Below, piece by piece: positions 1 through 7,582 of a stretch of DNA of 64,000 nt (positions are counted from its first letter, which is position 1; every line of letters starts with the position of its first letter). The translations under genes and the position numbers were made by a program. Location of the stretch: positions 1 to 64,000 of the forward strand of contig JAEWRI010000021.1 of assembly GCA_023460085.1 (NCBI GenBank), in the 5' to 3' direction. The notes below the pieces were generated by a model. It searched no databases. It saw only the letters and a program-made list of their open reading frames with translations, and was not told where the DNA came from. Source of the DNA: Bacillota bacterium (GTDB lineage Bacteria > Bacillota > Clostridia > Christensenellales > SZUA-584).

Positions 1-219
1 CAGCCAGATGCATACTCTTCGATATCCGTAAGTACCTCTTGCTTCCCTTTGACATTGAGCAATCTGTTCGGCCAGGGCGTTTTCCGCAGTATAGAGTGCC
101 TGCCGATTAAGAAATGCGTAGTACCCACTTCTGGATACTTCAAAGAACTCGCACATTAATTTAACCGGATATTTAGCTGCATGTCTCTGAATTGCAATAT
201 ACTTGATTTCTGGCCTTAC
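1..219 (-). CDS. IS3-family transposase OrfB, N-terminal part (runs off window)
   Basis: This minus-strand frame overlaps the OrfA stop codon and reads on to the window edge without a stop. The visible 73 residues include the segments KYIAIQRHAAKYPVKLMCE and SRSGYYAFLNR and a RGTYGYRRV segment, which match the N-terminal HTH_21 part of IS3 OrfB. The DDE catalytic core lies beyond the window. In this family OrfB is usually made as an OrfAB fusion by -1 frameshifting. No classic A6G slippery site is visible at the overlap, only GGAAGGAAGTAAGG, so the fusion mechanism is uncertain. Confidence 0.75.
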
Positions 220-506
220 TTCCTTCCAGCAGCTTGAAGAAAAGACCGGTATAAATTCACTTCCATCTCAAGCCGTTCAATGCGGTTTATGTATTCCTGT
301 TCAGTCGTCAGCGGCCGTTTTCTTGGCCGTCCCTTTGGTTTTGTAACACTAATCGGTGCCCGCTGGCTTCTGTTATATCGTTCAACCAACTTTTTAATCT
401 GTGTTGTAGTTAATCCATATTTCTCTGCGATCGACCGATGCGTCATACCTTGTTTCTTCATCTCTAAAACTTGTAGAATGATGTCCTTTCCAAAATGCTT
501 CCCCAT
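216..506 (-). CDS. IS3-family transposase OrfA
   Basis: This 96-residue basic protein has an N-terminal helix-turn-helix (residues about 5-45, including MTHRSIAEKYGLTTTQIKKL), a basic KPKGRPRKRP linker, and a C-terminal heptad-like helix (about 70-90) suited to OrfA/OrfAB pairing. It binds the terminal repeats and modulates transposition. The ATG is preceded at 6-11 bases by a good AGGAGG site. That site is the right arm of a stem-loop (516-545), so translation may be blocked on transcripts that enter from outside the element. Confidence 0.85.
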   Translation of the reverse strand: MGKHFGKDIILQVLEMKKQGMTHRSIAEKYGLTTTQIKKLVERYNRSQRAPISVTKPKGRPRKRPLTTEQEYINRIERLEMEVNLYRSFLQAAGRK

Positions 507-510
507 AATT

Positions 511-550
511 AAAAACCTCCTGCCGTTTTATCCTACGACAGGAGGCCTTT
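511..550 (-). promoter_or_regulatory. Stem-loop hiding the OrfA ribosome binding site
   Basis: CCTCCTG (516-522) and CAGGAGG (539-545) form a 7-bp stem. On the minus-strand transcript the downstream arm is exactly the OrfA Shine-Dalgarno sequence. On the plus strand the same stem is followed by CCTTTTTT, so it may also stop transcription leaving the element. Fold-back protection from outside transcription is known for other insertion sequences such as IS10 and IS50; applying it here is inference. Confidence 0.55.
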
Positions 551-582
551 TTTCTCAATGTCTGTTTTCTAGGGTTCAGTTC

Positions 583-905
583 ACAGGGCGGCATTTATTT
601 TGCCCGGGAGGATTCGAAGCGAGCGTGAAGAAAACGCCACAGTGTGGAACCGAAATCGAGCGCGCCCGGCGGGCGATGAAGCGAGAGTTCGGTTCTGTGA
701 GCATGAGCCGAGTGCTCGCATAGCGAGCGGCAAGGCCATGGCGAACAGAGGGAAATCAGCGAGACGGGGAGGCAGAGGGCAAAGGAAAGCAAAGCAGATG
801 GGGCGCGGCAGAATGCAGTGTAAGGTCCCGGGCACACCAAAATAAAAGCCGCCTACAGGGCGGCATTTATTTTGCCCGGGAGGATTCGAAGCGAGCGTGA
901 AGAAA
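583..905. repeat. 51-bp direct repeat pair (583-633 and 855-905) flanking 221 bp without genes
   Basis: The two copies are identical over 51 bp, starting ACAGGGCGGCATTTATTTTG and ending GAGCGTGAAGAAA, 272 bp apart. The second copy starts inside a GCCGCC-TACAG-GGCGGC hairpin. In the first copy the insertion sequence has replaced the left arm. The sequence between them is G- and A-rich with short repeated units such as GCGAGCG and AGCGAG. Open frames on both strands have low-complexity, inconsistent products, so I see no gene between 507 and 995. It looks like a dispersed intergenic repeat. Confidence 0.7.
844..873 (+). terminator. Possible terminator within the repeat
   Basis: GCCGCC (848-853), a TACAG loop and GGCGGC (859-864) are followed by ATTTATTTT. 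The stem is strong but the T tract is interrupted. Confidence 0.45.
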
Positions 906-923
906 GCACCGAAGATTCTGCCG

Positions 924-952
924 TTTACAGGTCTCAAAACAACCCGTATAAT
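924..952 (+). promoter_or_regulatory. Sigma-A promoter for the UbiD/UbiA/UbiX-ABC operon
   Basis: TTTACA (924-929), a 17-bp spacer and a perfect TATAAT (947-952) lie 43 bp upstream of the first gene. No operator-like dyad is evident. Confidence 0.75.
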
Positions 953-995
953 TGAGGCATATGATTTTCGGAAAAATTATGATTAGGGTGAAAAA

Positions 996-2435
996 ATGGC
1001 ATACAAGGATCTACAGGATTTCATCGATACTCTGGAGCAGAAAAAACTTCTGAAAAGAATAAAAACGCAGGTGGACAGCCGCCTTGAGATTACGGAGATT
1101 GCTGACCGCGTGGTGAAGCGCGGCGGCCCCGCGCTGCTGTTCGAAAACGTCAAAGGCTCAAAATACCCGCTGCTTATCAACGCGTTCGGCAGCTATGAGA
1201 GGCTGAACCTCGGCTTGGAGGTAGGGCATATCGATGAGCTGGGTGACGTGATTACCGACTTTATGGACGTTTCGAGCTACCTCGGTTTGATGAACAAGAT
1301 AAAGGCGCTGCCCAAGCTCGCGCGGCTGGTAACGGTGTTTCCGCGCAAGGTGACGCACGCGGCCTGTCAGGAGGTCGTGGAGGAGCCGGATCTCGATACG
1401 CTGCCCATATTGCACTGCTGGCCGGAGGACGGCGGGCGCTTTCTGACGTTGCCGCTCGTCATCACCAAAGACCCGGAAACCGACATGCAGAACATGGGCA
1501 TGTACCGCCTGCAGGTATACGACAAGACCACCACCGGAATGCACTGGCATCTGCACAAGGACGGGCGCGCCATATACGAGAAGTACCGGAAGCTGGGCCG
1601 CCGGATGCCGGTGTCCGTGGCGCTGGGGTGCGATCCCGCCACCATTTATTCCGCCACCGCGCCGCTGCCCAAGGAAATCAACGAAGCGATGTTCGCGGGG
1701 TTTATCCGCAAGTCTCCGCTGGAAATCGTCAAGTGCAAAACCAACGATATTTACGTTCCCGCCAACGCCGAGTTCGTACTGGAGGGCTATGTGGAGCTGG
1801 ACGAGCTGCGCGAGGAAGGTCCCTTCGGCGATCATACGGGCTATTACTCGCTGAAGGACATGTACCCGGTGTTCCATATCACCTGTCTGACGCGCAAAAA
1901 GCACCCGGTGTATAATGCCACCATCGTGGGCAAGCCGCCGATGGAGGACTGCTATCTCGGCAAAGCGACGGAGCGCATCTTCCTGCCGCTGCTGAAAATA
2001 CAGTGCCCGGAGATCGTGGACATGAACTTCCCGCTGGAGGGGGTGTTCCACAACTGCGTGATCGTGTCCATCAAAAAACGCTTCCCCGGGCACGCCAAAA
2101 AGGTGATGAACAGCCTGTGGGGTATCGGCCAGATGATGTACACCAAGATGATCATCGTGGTGGACGAGAATATCAACCCGCACGACCTTTCGACGGTGGC
2201 GTGGAAGGTGTTCAACAACATCGACGCCGCACGCGACGTGGTGGTATCCGAAGGGCCGCTGGACGCGCTGGATCACGCCTCGCCGCTGGCGCACTACGGA
2301 CACCGGATGGGCATCGACGCGACGAAAAAATGGGCATCCGAAGGGCATACGCGCGAGTGGCCCAACGACATCGAAATGGACGCGGACACCCAAATGAAGG
2401 TCGATGCGAGATGGGCTGAATATGGTATTGACTAG
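996..2435 (+). CDS. UbiD-family prenylated-FMN decarboxylase (menaquinone type)
   Basis: This 479-residue protein matches UbiD decarboxylases along its full length. Arg171 in NMGMYRLQV and the EGPFGDHTGYY segment (274-284) correspond to the conserved Arg and Glu residues that act with prenylated FMN in this family. The gene is followed by UbiA- and UbiX-type genes, so its likely job is removing the ring carboxylate from a prenylated naphthoate, as MqnL does in the futalosine menaquinone pathway. That substrate is inferred from context. The ATG follows GGGTG at a suitable distance. The 3' end overlaps the next gene. It starts a tight six-gene operon ending at 6292. Aromatic-acid decarboxylation with another substrate is the alternative. 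Confidence 0.88.
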   Translation: MAYKDLQDFIDTLEQKKLLKRIKTQVDSRLEITEIADRVVKRGGPALLFENVKGSKYPLLINAFGSYERLNLGLEVGHIDELGDVITDFMDVSSYLGLMNKIKALPKLARLVTVFPRKVTHAACQEVVEEPDLDTLPILHCWPEDGGRFLTLPLVITKDPETDMQNMGMYRLQVYDKTTTGMHWHLHKDGRAIYEKYRKLGRRMPVSVALGCDPATIYSATAPLPKEINEAMFAGFIRKSPLEIVKCKTNDIYVPANAEFVLEGYVELDELREEGPFGDHTGYYSLKDMYPVFHITCLTRKKHPVYNATIVGKPPMEDCYLGKATERIFLPLLKIQCPEIVDMNFPLEGVFHNCVIVSIKKRFPGHAKKVMNSLWGIGQMMYTKMIIVVDENINPHDLSTVAWKVFNNIDAARDVVVSEGPLDALDHASPLAHYGHRMGIDATKKWASEGHTREWPNDIEMDADTQMKVDARWAEYGID

Positions 2436-3282
2436 GCTCAGGGCGTACGCGGGGCTGGTCATGTTCTCGCATACGCTGTTCTCCATTCCGTTCGGCATCA
2501 TCGCCATGCTGATGGCGGCGGATGGGTTTCCGTCCGCGGGACTGACGGTGTGGATACTCGTTGCGCTGATCAGCGCGCGCACGGCGGCAAACGCGCTGAA
2601 CCGCATCGTGGACAAGGACATCGACGCGAAGAACCCGCGCACCGCAGGGCGGCACATGCCCACGGGTGCAGTGAAGACGGGCGAAGCGGTGATTCTGGTC
2701 GCCGTGTGCCTCGTCATACTCGTGGTATCGGCGTTCATGATCAGCCCGATATGCGTGGGGCTGCTGCCTATTCCGCTGTTCCTGTTTTTCATCTATTCGT
2801 TCACCAAGCGGTTCACGTGGTGGTGCCATGGGATACTGGGCGCGGCGTGCGCGTGCGCGCCATTGGGCGCGTGGGTCGCGGTAACGGGGGACTTAAGCTG
2901 GGCGGTCGTCGCGCTGTCGGCGGCGGTGATGCTTTGGGTGGCGGGCTTTGACATCATCTACGGCGCACAGGACGCGGAGTTCGACAGAGACAACGGGCTT
3001 CATTCCATACCGGAACGATTCGGGGTGCGTAGGGCGCTGATGATATCGTCCGTACTGCATCTCGCGGCGGCAGGGCTGCTGGTGTACGCGGGTATGCTGG
3101 CGGGGATGGGGCTGATATACTACATCGGCGTGGGGCTGATTGCCGCGCTGCTTGTTTACGAGCACGCGATCGTCTCGCCGACAAACTTAAAGAATGTGAC
3201 CATTGCGTCGTACAGCGTGAACCAAATCGTAAGCACACTCTTTTTGCTGTTTTCCGGCGCGGACATACTGATCAAGCTTTAG
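2404..3282 (+). CDS. UbiA-family prenyltransferase (MqnP-like)
   Basis: This is an integral membrane prenyltransferase of about 290 residues with 7-9 hydrophobic helices. Both Asp-rich motifs of the UbiA family are present: NALNRIVDKDID (63-74) and DAEFDRDNGLHSIP (190-203), which bind the polyprenyl diphosphate through Mg2+. It would attach the isoprenoid tail to a 1,4-dihydroxynaphthoate-type ring before the UbiD step. The gene overlaps the upstream gene. ATG codons at 2404 and 2422 are both possible starts: the first has AAGG only 3 bases away, the second has no clear site. Quinone synthesis is strongly suggested by the neighbours; heme O or other UbiA roles are unlikely. Confidence 0.88.
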   Translation: MRDGLNMVLTRLRAYAGLVMFSHTLFSIPFGIIAMLMAADGFPSAGLTVWILVALISARTAANALNRIVDKDIDAKNPRTAGRHMPTGAVKTGEAVILVAVCLVILVVSAFMISPICVGLLPIPLFLFFIYSFTKRFTWWCHGILGAACACAPLGAWVAVTGDLSWAVVALSAAVMLWVAGFDIIYGAQDAEFDRDNGLHSIPERFGVRRALMISSVLHLAAAGLLVYAGMLAGMGLIYYIGVGLIAALLVYEHAIVSPTNLKNVTIASYSVNQIVSTLFLLFSGADILIKL

Positions 3283-3294
3283 GAGGCATAGGCT

Positions 3295-3873
3295 GTGTCA
3301 AGATATATCGTCGGCGTGACGGGCGCGAGCGGCAGCGTGTACGCCGTCAGGCTGCTGGAGGAACTGCTGAGCGCCGGGCATGAGGTGCATCTGGTGGTAT
3401 CTCAGATGGGGCGTGAGGTGATGGAATACGAAACGGGAAAGACGATCACCCCGGAATTCGCGCACGCGTACCCAAAGGGAAAACTCGTAATCCATCCGCA
3501 TGACGATCTCTTTGCACCGATTTCCAGCGGTTCGTACCCTTCGGACGGTATGGTGATTGTGCCCTGCTCGATGACCACGCTGGGGGAGATTGCGGCGGGA
3601 ACGTCAAGGAACCTGCTGGGGCGCGCCGCGGACGTATGCATCAAGGAACGCCGCAAGCTGGTGCTGGTGCCGAGAGAGCTGCCCTTCAGCTCCATCCACC
3701 TGCGCAATATGCTTACGCTGAGCGAGACGGGCGTGGTGATACTGCCCGCCAATCCGGGGTTCTACCATAAACCGGAGACCGTCGCGGATATCGTGGATTT
3801 TATCGTCAGCCGGATACTGGATTCGCTGGGAATAGAAAATAATTTGTATCATAAATGGAGGCCGGAAGAATGA
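3295..3873 (+). CDS. ubiX: UbiX flavin prenyltransferase
   Basis: This 192-residue flavoprotein makes prenylated FMN, the cofactor needed by UbiD. Family marks are GASG (10-13) at the flavin site, PCSMTT (90-95) and RELPFSSIHLRNM (127-139), which contributes to phosphate and flavin binding. The length is normal. The start is a GTG at 3295, 9 bases after a perfect AGGAGG; no ATG fits as well. The stop overlaps the next start in ATGA fashion. Presence of both UbiX and UbiD in one operon supports a self-contained decarboxylation module. Confidence 0.93.
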   Translation: MSRYIVGVTGASGSVYAVRLLEELLSAGHEVHLVVSQMGREVMEYETGKTITPEFAHAYPKGKLVIHPHDDLFAPISSGSYPSDGMVIVPCSMTTLGEIAAGTSRNLLGRAADVCIKERRKLVLVPRELPFSSIHLRNMLTLSETGVVILPANPGFYHKPETVADIVDFIVSRILDSLGIENNLYHKWRPEE

Positions 3874-4796
3874 AAAAAAGAGTAACGGGCATCGTTTTAG
3901 TGCTGCTTGTACTAACAACCTTGGGAGCGGGCTGCGCCGTACAGAAGCCTGCGCAGTCGCTGACCATCGGCGTGCTGCCTGATGTGGACTCAATTCCCAT
4001 CATCATCGCGCAGGAAAAGGGATTCTTCGAGGAGGAAGGGCTGGATATTCGCATAGAGCATTTCACGAGCGCGGCAGACAGGGAGAGCGCGCTGCAGGCG
4101 GGAAGTCTGGACGGCGCGGTATCGGATATGCTCTCGGCGGCGTTTTTGACGGAGGGTGGGTTTGACGTGGCAATCACGTCGATGACCAACGGCAGCTACA
4201 AGCTGCTGGCGGGCACGGCGATGAGCGGTTCTTCCGACCTTTCGGGCAAATCCATCGCGATTTCCACCAATACCATCATCGAGTACACGACGGATATGAT
4301 GCTGGCAGAGCGAGGCCTCTCGCCCGAAGACGTGGAGAAGACGGCGATACCGCAGATCCCCGTGCGTCTGGAGATGCTGCAAAGCGGGCAGATTGACGCG
4401 GCGACATTGCCCGAGCCGCTGGCATCCGTCGCGGTGGAGGCAGGCGCGACGGTGCTTGGCAGTTCCGACGCCCTCGGCATCAACCCGGGCGTGCTGCTGT
4501 TTACCGCGGACGCGGTATCGGAGAAGAAGACGGAATTAGCGGCGTTTTATCGCGCATACAACAAAGCCGTCGAGTATCTGAAAAGTACCGCCATATCCGA
4601 ATATGCGGATATTCTTATCGAGGTTTCCGGTTTCCCGGAGGACGTCAGAGAGCAGCTGACGCTGCCGGAATATACGCCCGCGGCGCTGCCCGACAGAGAT
4701 GATTTTGATGGCGTGATGGCGTGGCTCACCGGGAAAGAGCTGATTCAAACCACCTATCAGTATGACGATCTGGTCGTCAAGGATTTTGTGAAGTAG
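3870..4796 (+). CDS. ABC transporter substrate-binding lipoprotein, NMT1/THI5-like
   Basis: The protein has a lipoprotein signal ending GAGC (lipidated Cys22) and an NMT1/THI5-like binding fold, seen in LTIGVLPDVDSIPIIIAQEKG and QIDAATLPEPLA. The fold is shared by binding proteins for thiamine precursors, sulfonates and taurine, and also by the futalosine-pathway enzymes MqnA and MqnD. It is translationally coupled to ubiX and followed by its ATPase and permease. Because the operon encodes only late quinone-ring steps, I infer that it binds a naphthoate-like quinone precursor. A pyrimidine or sulfonate ligand is the alternative. The ATG at 3870 follows GGAGGCCGGAAG. Confidence 0.82.
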   Translation: MKKRVTGIVLVLLVLTTLGAGCAVQKPAQSLTIGVLPDVDSIPIIIAQEKGFFEEEGLDIRIEHFTSAADRESALQAGSLDGAVSDMLSAAFLTEGGFDVAITSMTNGSYKLLAGTAMSGSSDLSGKSIAISTNTIIEYTTDMMLAERGLSPEDVEKTAIPQIPVRLEMLQSGQIDAATLPEPLASVAVEAGATVLGSSDALGINPGVLLFTADAVSEKKTELAAFYRAYNKAVEYLKSTAISEYADILIEVSGFPEDVREQLTLPEYTPAALPDRDDFDGVMAWLTGKELIQTTYQYDDLVVKDFVK

Positions 4797-4799
4797 TGT

Positions 4800-5552
4800 A
4801 TGATCGATATTGAAGCGCTCTCAGTCACTTATAAGACGGAACGCGGAGAATTTCCCGCGGTAAGCGGGTTGGATCTGCACATGGACCAGGGGGATATCTG
4901 TGCGCTGATAGGCCCTTCGGGCTGCGGGAAGTCGACGCTGCTGTATGTGCTGTCCGGCATCATCGCGCCGAGCGGCGGCAGGGCGCTCATTGGTGGACAG
5001 CCGGTGAATCCGAAAACACAGCGCATCGGGCTTGTGCCTCAGAGCTATGGCTTGCTGGACTGGGCGGATGTGTTCCGCAACGCGACGCTGGGGCTTCGCG
5101 TTAAAGGCGACGATATCTCGGACGCCATGCCCGCCGTCACGCACATGCTGGACAGGCTGGGACTGACGGCGCTCCAAAGAAAATATCCGCGCCAGCTTTC
5201 CGGCGGACAGCGCCAGCGCGTCGCCATCGCGCGCGCGTTCCTCATGCGGCCGGACGTGCTGCTGATGGACGAGCCGTTCTCCGCGCTGGATGCCATCACG
5301 CGTGAGGATATACAGGACGTCTTTCTCGGCGTGTGGCGGGAGCACGCGATTTCTACGCTGTTCGTGACGCACAGCATCGAGGAGGCCGCGTATCTGGGGC
5401 GGAGGATCGCGGTAATGTCGCCCGCGCCGGGCCGCATCGTGCGGGTAATCGACAACCCGTTGTTTGGGCAAAGCGATCTGAGGCTGTCCCCGGGGTTCTA
5501 TTCGTTTGTGATGCGTCTGCGCGAGATCATTAAAGAGGACTGGGCGGTATGA
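4800..5552 (+). CDS. ABC transporter ATP-binding protein (SsuB/TauB/ThiZ-like)
   Basis: This is a 250-residue nucleotide-binding domain with all motifs intact: Walker A GPSGCGKST (38-46), Q-loop Gln81, signature LSGGQ (133-137), Walker B LLMDEP (154-159) and switch His191. It belongs to the nitrate/sulfonate/thiamine-precursor importer group. It lies 3 bp after the binding protein and overlaps the permease by ATGA, so the three should form one importer energised by ATP hydrolysis at the inner face of the membrane. Confidence 0.92.
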   Translation: MIDIEALSVTYKTERGEFPAVSGLDLHMDQGDICALIGPSGCGKSTLLYVLSGIIAPSGGRALIGGQPVNPKTQRIGLVPQSYGLLDWADVFRNATLGLRVKGDDISDAMPAVTHMLDRLGLTALQRKYPRQLSGGQRQRVAIARAFLMRPDVLLMDEPFSALDAITREDIQDVFLGVWREHAISTLFVTHSIEEAAYLGRRIAVMSPAPGRIVRVIDNPLFGQSDLRLSPGFYSFVMRLREIIKEDWAV

Positions 5553-6292
5553 ATAGGACAAGCGTGTGGAGCGTGCTGAAAGCGGCGCTCGGCTTACTCG
5601 CCCTTTGGCAGGTGCTGGGGATGCTCTGGCCTGTCGCGTTCGTGCCGACGCCCATCACCATCGCTGCCAATATCGGGGAGAAATTTTTCTCGAAGATTGC
5701 GCTGCATCTGGCATTCAGCCTGTGGCGCATTGCCGCGGGGCTTGCCATATCGGTCATCATCGGCGTGCCGCTGGGCCTCTGCATGGGGTATTTCCCGGCG
5801 TGGAACAAACGCCTGTCGCCGCTGGTCTATTTCACCTATCCCATCCCGAAGATAGCGCTGCTGCCGCTGATCATGCTGCTGTTCGGTTTGGGCGAGCTTT
5901 CAAAAATCCTCATGATTGTGCTGATTGTTTTGTTTCAAATCATTGTCTCCACGCGGGACGCCGTCAGCGGCATTCCGAAGGAGATCTTCTATGGCATGAC
6001 TTCGCTCGGAGCCGGGCGCGGAGATGTGATAAAGCGGGTGGTGCTGCCCGCGTCGCTGCCCGCGCTGCTGACATCCATCCGGGTCAGCCTGGGGACGGCG
6101 CTGTCGGTGCTGTTTTTCACAGAAACCTTCGGTACTCAATACGGCCTGGGATACTTCATCATGGACGCGTGGATGCGCGTCAACTATGCGGATATGTTTT
6201 CGGGCATCGTGATACTCGGTGCGGTCGGTCTGCTGCTGTTCGGCCTTGTGGATGGGCTGGAGCGGCGCGTGCTGTCGCGCAGTGCGCCGTAA
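5549..6292 (+). CDS. ABC transporter permease (SsuC/ThiX-like)
   Basis: This 247-residue protein has about six membrane helices and a BPD_transp_1-type coupling loop (GAGRGDVIKRVVLPASLPA). It completes the NMT1-type importer and is the last gene of the operon that starts at 996. The start overlaps the ATPase stop. A weak stem (CAGAAC/GTTCTG, 6303-6319) follows but has no T tract, so read-through into the next gene is possible. Confidence 0.9.
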   Translation: MNRTSVWSVLKAALGLLALWQVLGMLWPVAFVPTPITIAANIGEKFFSKIALHLAFSLWRIAAGLAISVIIGVPLGLCMGYFPAWNKRLSPLVYFTYPIPKIALLPLIMLLFGLGELSKILMIVLIVLFQIIVSTRDAVSGIPKEIFYGMTSLGAGRGDVIKRVVLPASLPALLTSIRVSLGTALSVLFFTETFGTQYGLGYFIMDAWMRVNYADMFSGIVILGAVGLLLFGLVDGLERRVLSRSAP

Positions 6293-6348
6293 CCGCAGAC
6301 GGCAGAACGCCGGGTTCTGTAATTCAGGGTTGTAAAGGAAACAGACGT

Positions 6349-6840
6349 ATGGTAGCAATTGCATGGGCGGAAAAGCTGGACGCGGAAAAGCTCATTGAAC
6401 TCAAGGTGGATGCCTTCGCGTGGGATGTGAAGACATACGGCTATGGCCCCACCGATTACAATTCGCTGGAAAAGCAGCTGGAGGTGATGGGCCGGGAGGA
6501 TGTGCGGTATTATAAAATCATCGATGGCGGAACCATCATCGGCGGGTTGTGCGTCTTTTTGCACGAGAACACGCATTGCCATTTGGGTGCCGCATATATC
6601 GCCTCAGGTTATCAGAACAGGGGCATCGGGTCCCGCGCTATGGAGCTGTTGTTCCGTGAGTTTCCCGGAGCCCGAAGATGGACTTTGGACACTCCGTACT
6701 TGAGCTTCCGGAACCAGCACTTTTACGAAAAGCTGGGGTTTCAAAAGGTGGGGGAAACCCCGAAAGAAGCGGACGGGTTCTATCTTTTCCTGTACGAGAA
6801 GAATGCTGAAAATATTGAAGAAAGCGGCGAGGGCAAGTGA
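6349..6840 (+). CDS. GNAT-family N-acetyltransferase
   Basis: This 163-residue protein has the acetyl-CoA binding motif of the GNAT fold, ASGYQNRGIGSRAMELL (residues about 85-101), and a C-terminal FYEKLGF strand-helix typical of the family. The acceptor is not predictable. The ATG at 6349 follows AAAGGA; the same frame extends upstream through the permease gene but that part is out of frame with a real product. The stop overlaps the next start (TGATGA), so the two genes are probably translated together. Confidence 0.85.
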   Translation: MVAIAWAEKLDAEKLIELKVDAFAWDVKTYGYGPTDYNSLEKQLEVMGREDVRYYKIIDGGTIIGGLCVFLHENTHCHLGAAYIASGYQNRGIGSRAMELLFREFPGARRWTLDTPYLSFRNQHFYEKLGFQKVGETPKEADGFYLFLYEKNAENIEESGEGK

Positions 6841-7559
6841 TGAACGGGATATTTTCCGGCGTGCGGGAAAGGTGGCTGCCGCTCTATAGACTGCTTCATG
6901 CCATGACCACGCGGATGGTGGGAGAATTCGAGGAGCACATGACTTCGGGCGCAGTCGTATGGAGACACTCATCGGCGTTTGCGGAAATCAGCGCGCGAAA
7001 GGACTGTATGGTGGTAGGCGTGGTGTCCGACGCGCCGCATGAAGAATGGAATCCGGCAAAGACGGCGCAGACCTCGAAAAATCGGATCACCCATTATTTT
7101 GAGGTTACCGACGATAGCCTGTTTCCCGTATTGGCGGAGCGCATCGCGGCTTCATATGCGCTGACGAGCATGTCGCGCAGCCGGAAGCCGGATGCTGAAA
7201 AGCCGGTATACAATACCATTGACGAATACATCGCACGGTTTCCGGCTGAGGTGCAGGCGGTGCTGTGTGAGGTGCGCGGCGCGATACGCCGGGCAGCGCC
7301 GGACGCAGCGGAGAAGATCAGCTGGCAGATGCCCACGTTCTGGCAGAACGGGAATCTGGTGCACTTCGCGGCGGCCAAGAACCACATCGGCTTCTACCCC
7401 GGGGAGAGCGGCGTGCGCGTGTTCGGCGATACGCTTACGGAATACAAGACCTCTAAGGGCGCCATACAGTTCCCGCTCGACAAACCCATTCCGGTTGCGC
7501 TGGTGGAGGAAATTACTCGTTTTCGTGTAAAAGAAAATACGGCGGAGCAACAAGAGTAG
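6840..7559 (+). CDS. DUF1801 (YdhG-like) protein with an extra N-terminal domain
   Basis: The C-terminal half (about 118-230) matches DUF1801/YdhG: the YNTIDEYIARFPAEVQAVL start, SWQMPTFWQNGNLVHFAA and HIGFYPG segments. The N-terminal half (about 1-105) is a second, compact alpha/beta domain with conserved-looking HSSAFAEI and HYFEVTDD segments, resembling DUF5655-type domains; that match is tentative. Biochemical function is unknown. The fold of YdhG has been likened to frataxin, hence the old name iron chaperone. ATG 6840 overlaps the upstream stop; a GTG directly before it (6837) is less likely. Confidence 0.75.
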   Translation: MNGIFSGVRERWLPLYRLLHAMTTRMVGEFEEHMTSGAVVWRHSSAFAEISARKDCMVVGVVSDAPHEEWNPAKTAQTSKNRITHYFEVTDDSLFPVLAERIAASYALTSMSRSRKPDAEKPVYNTIDEYIARFPAEVQAVLCEVRGAIRRAAPDAAEKISWQMPTFWQNGNLVHFAAAKNHIGFYPGESGVRVFGDTLTEYKTSKGAIQFPLDKPIPVALVEEITRFRVKENTAEQQE

Positions 7560-7582
7560 CTTATTTTGAAAGGAGCGGCGGC

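Larger units (their letters stand above)
1..583 (-). mobile_element. IS3-family insertion sequence, 5' end only
   Basis: The minus strand encodes the two overlapping frames typical of the IS3 family: an OrfA helix-turn-helix protein, then the start of OrfB in the -1 frame. The outer end, read on the minus strand, begins TGAACTGAACCC near 583, which resembles IS3-family terminal repeats. The other end lies outside the window, so the target duplication and subgroup cannot be settled. The element abuts a 51-bp repeat at base 583, and appears to have inserted into a copy of that repeat. Confidence 0.8.

Noticed and set aside
580..937. Open frames of 80-118 residues on both strands in the repeat region
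   Set aside because: They overlap each other on opposite strands, are rich in low-complexity Arg, Pro and Ser, and lie in the direct repeat; no ribosome binding site decides a start.
1158..2792. Long minus-strand frame of 544 residues opposite the UbiD gene
   Set aside because: Its composition is His/Arg/Val-rich, as expected of the complement of a GC-rich coding strand, and the plus-strand gene has full family motifs.
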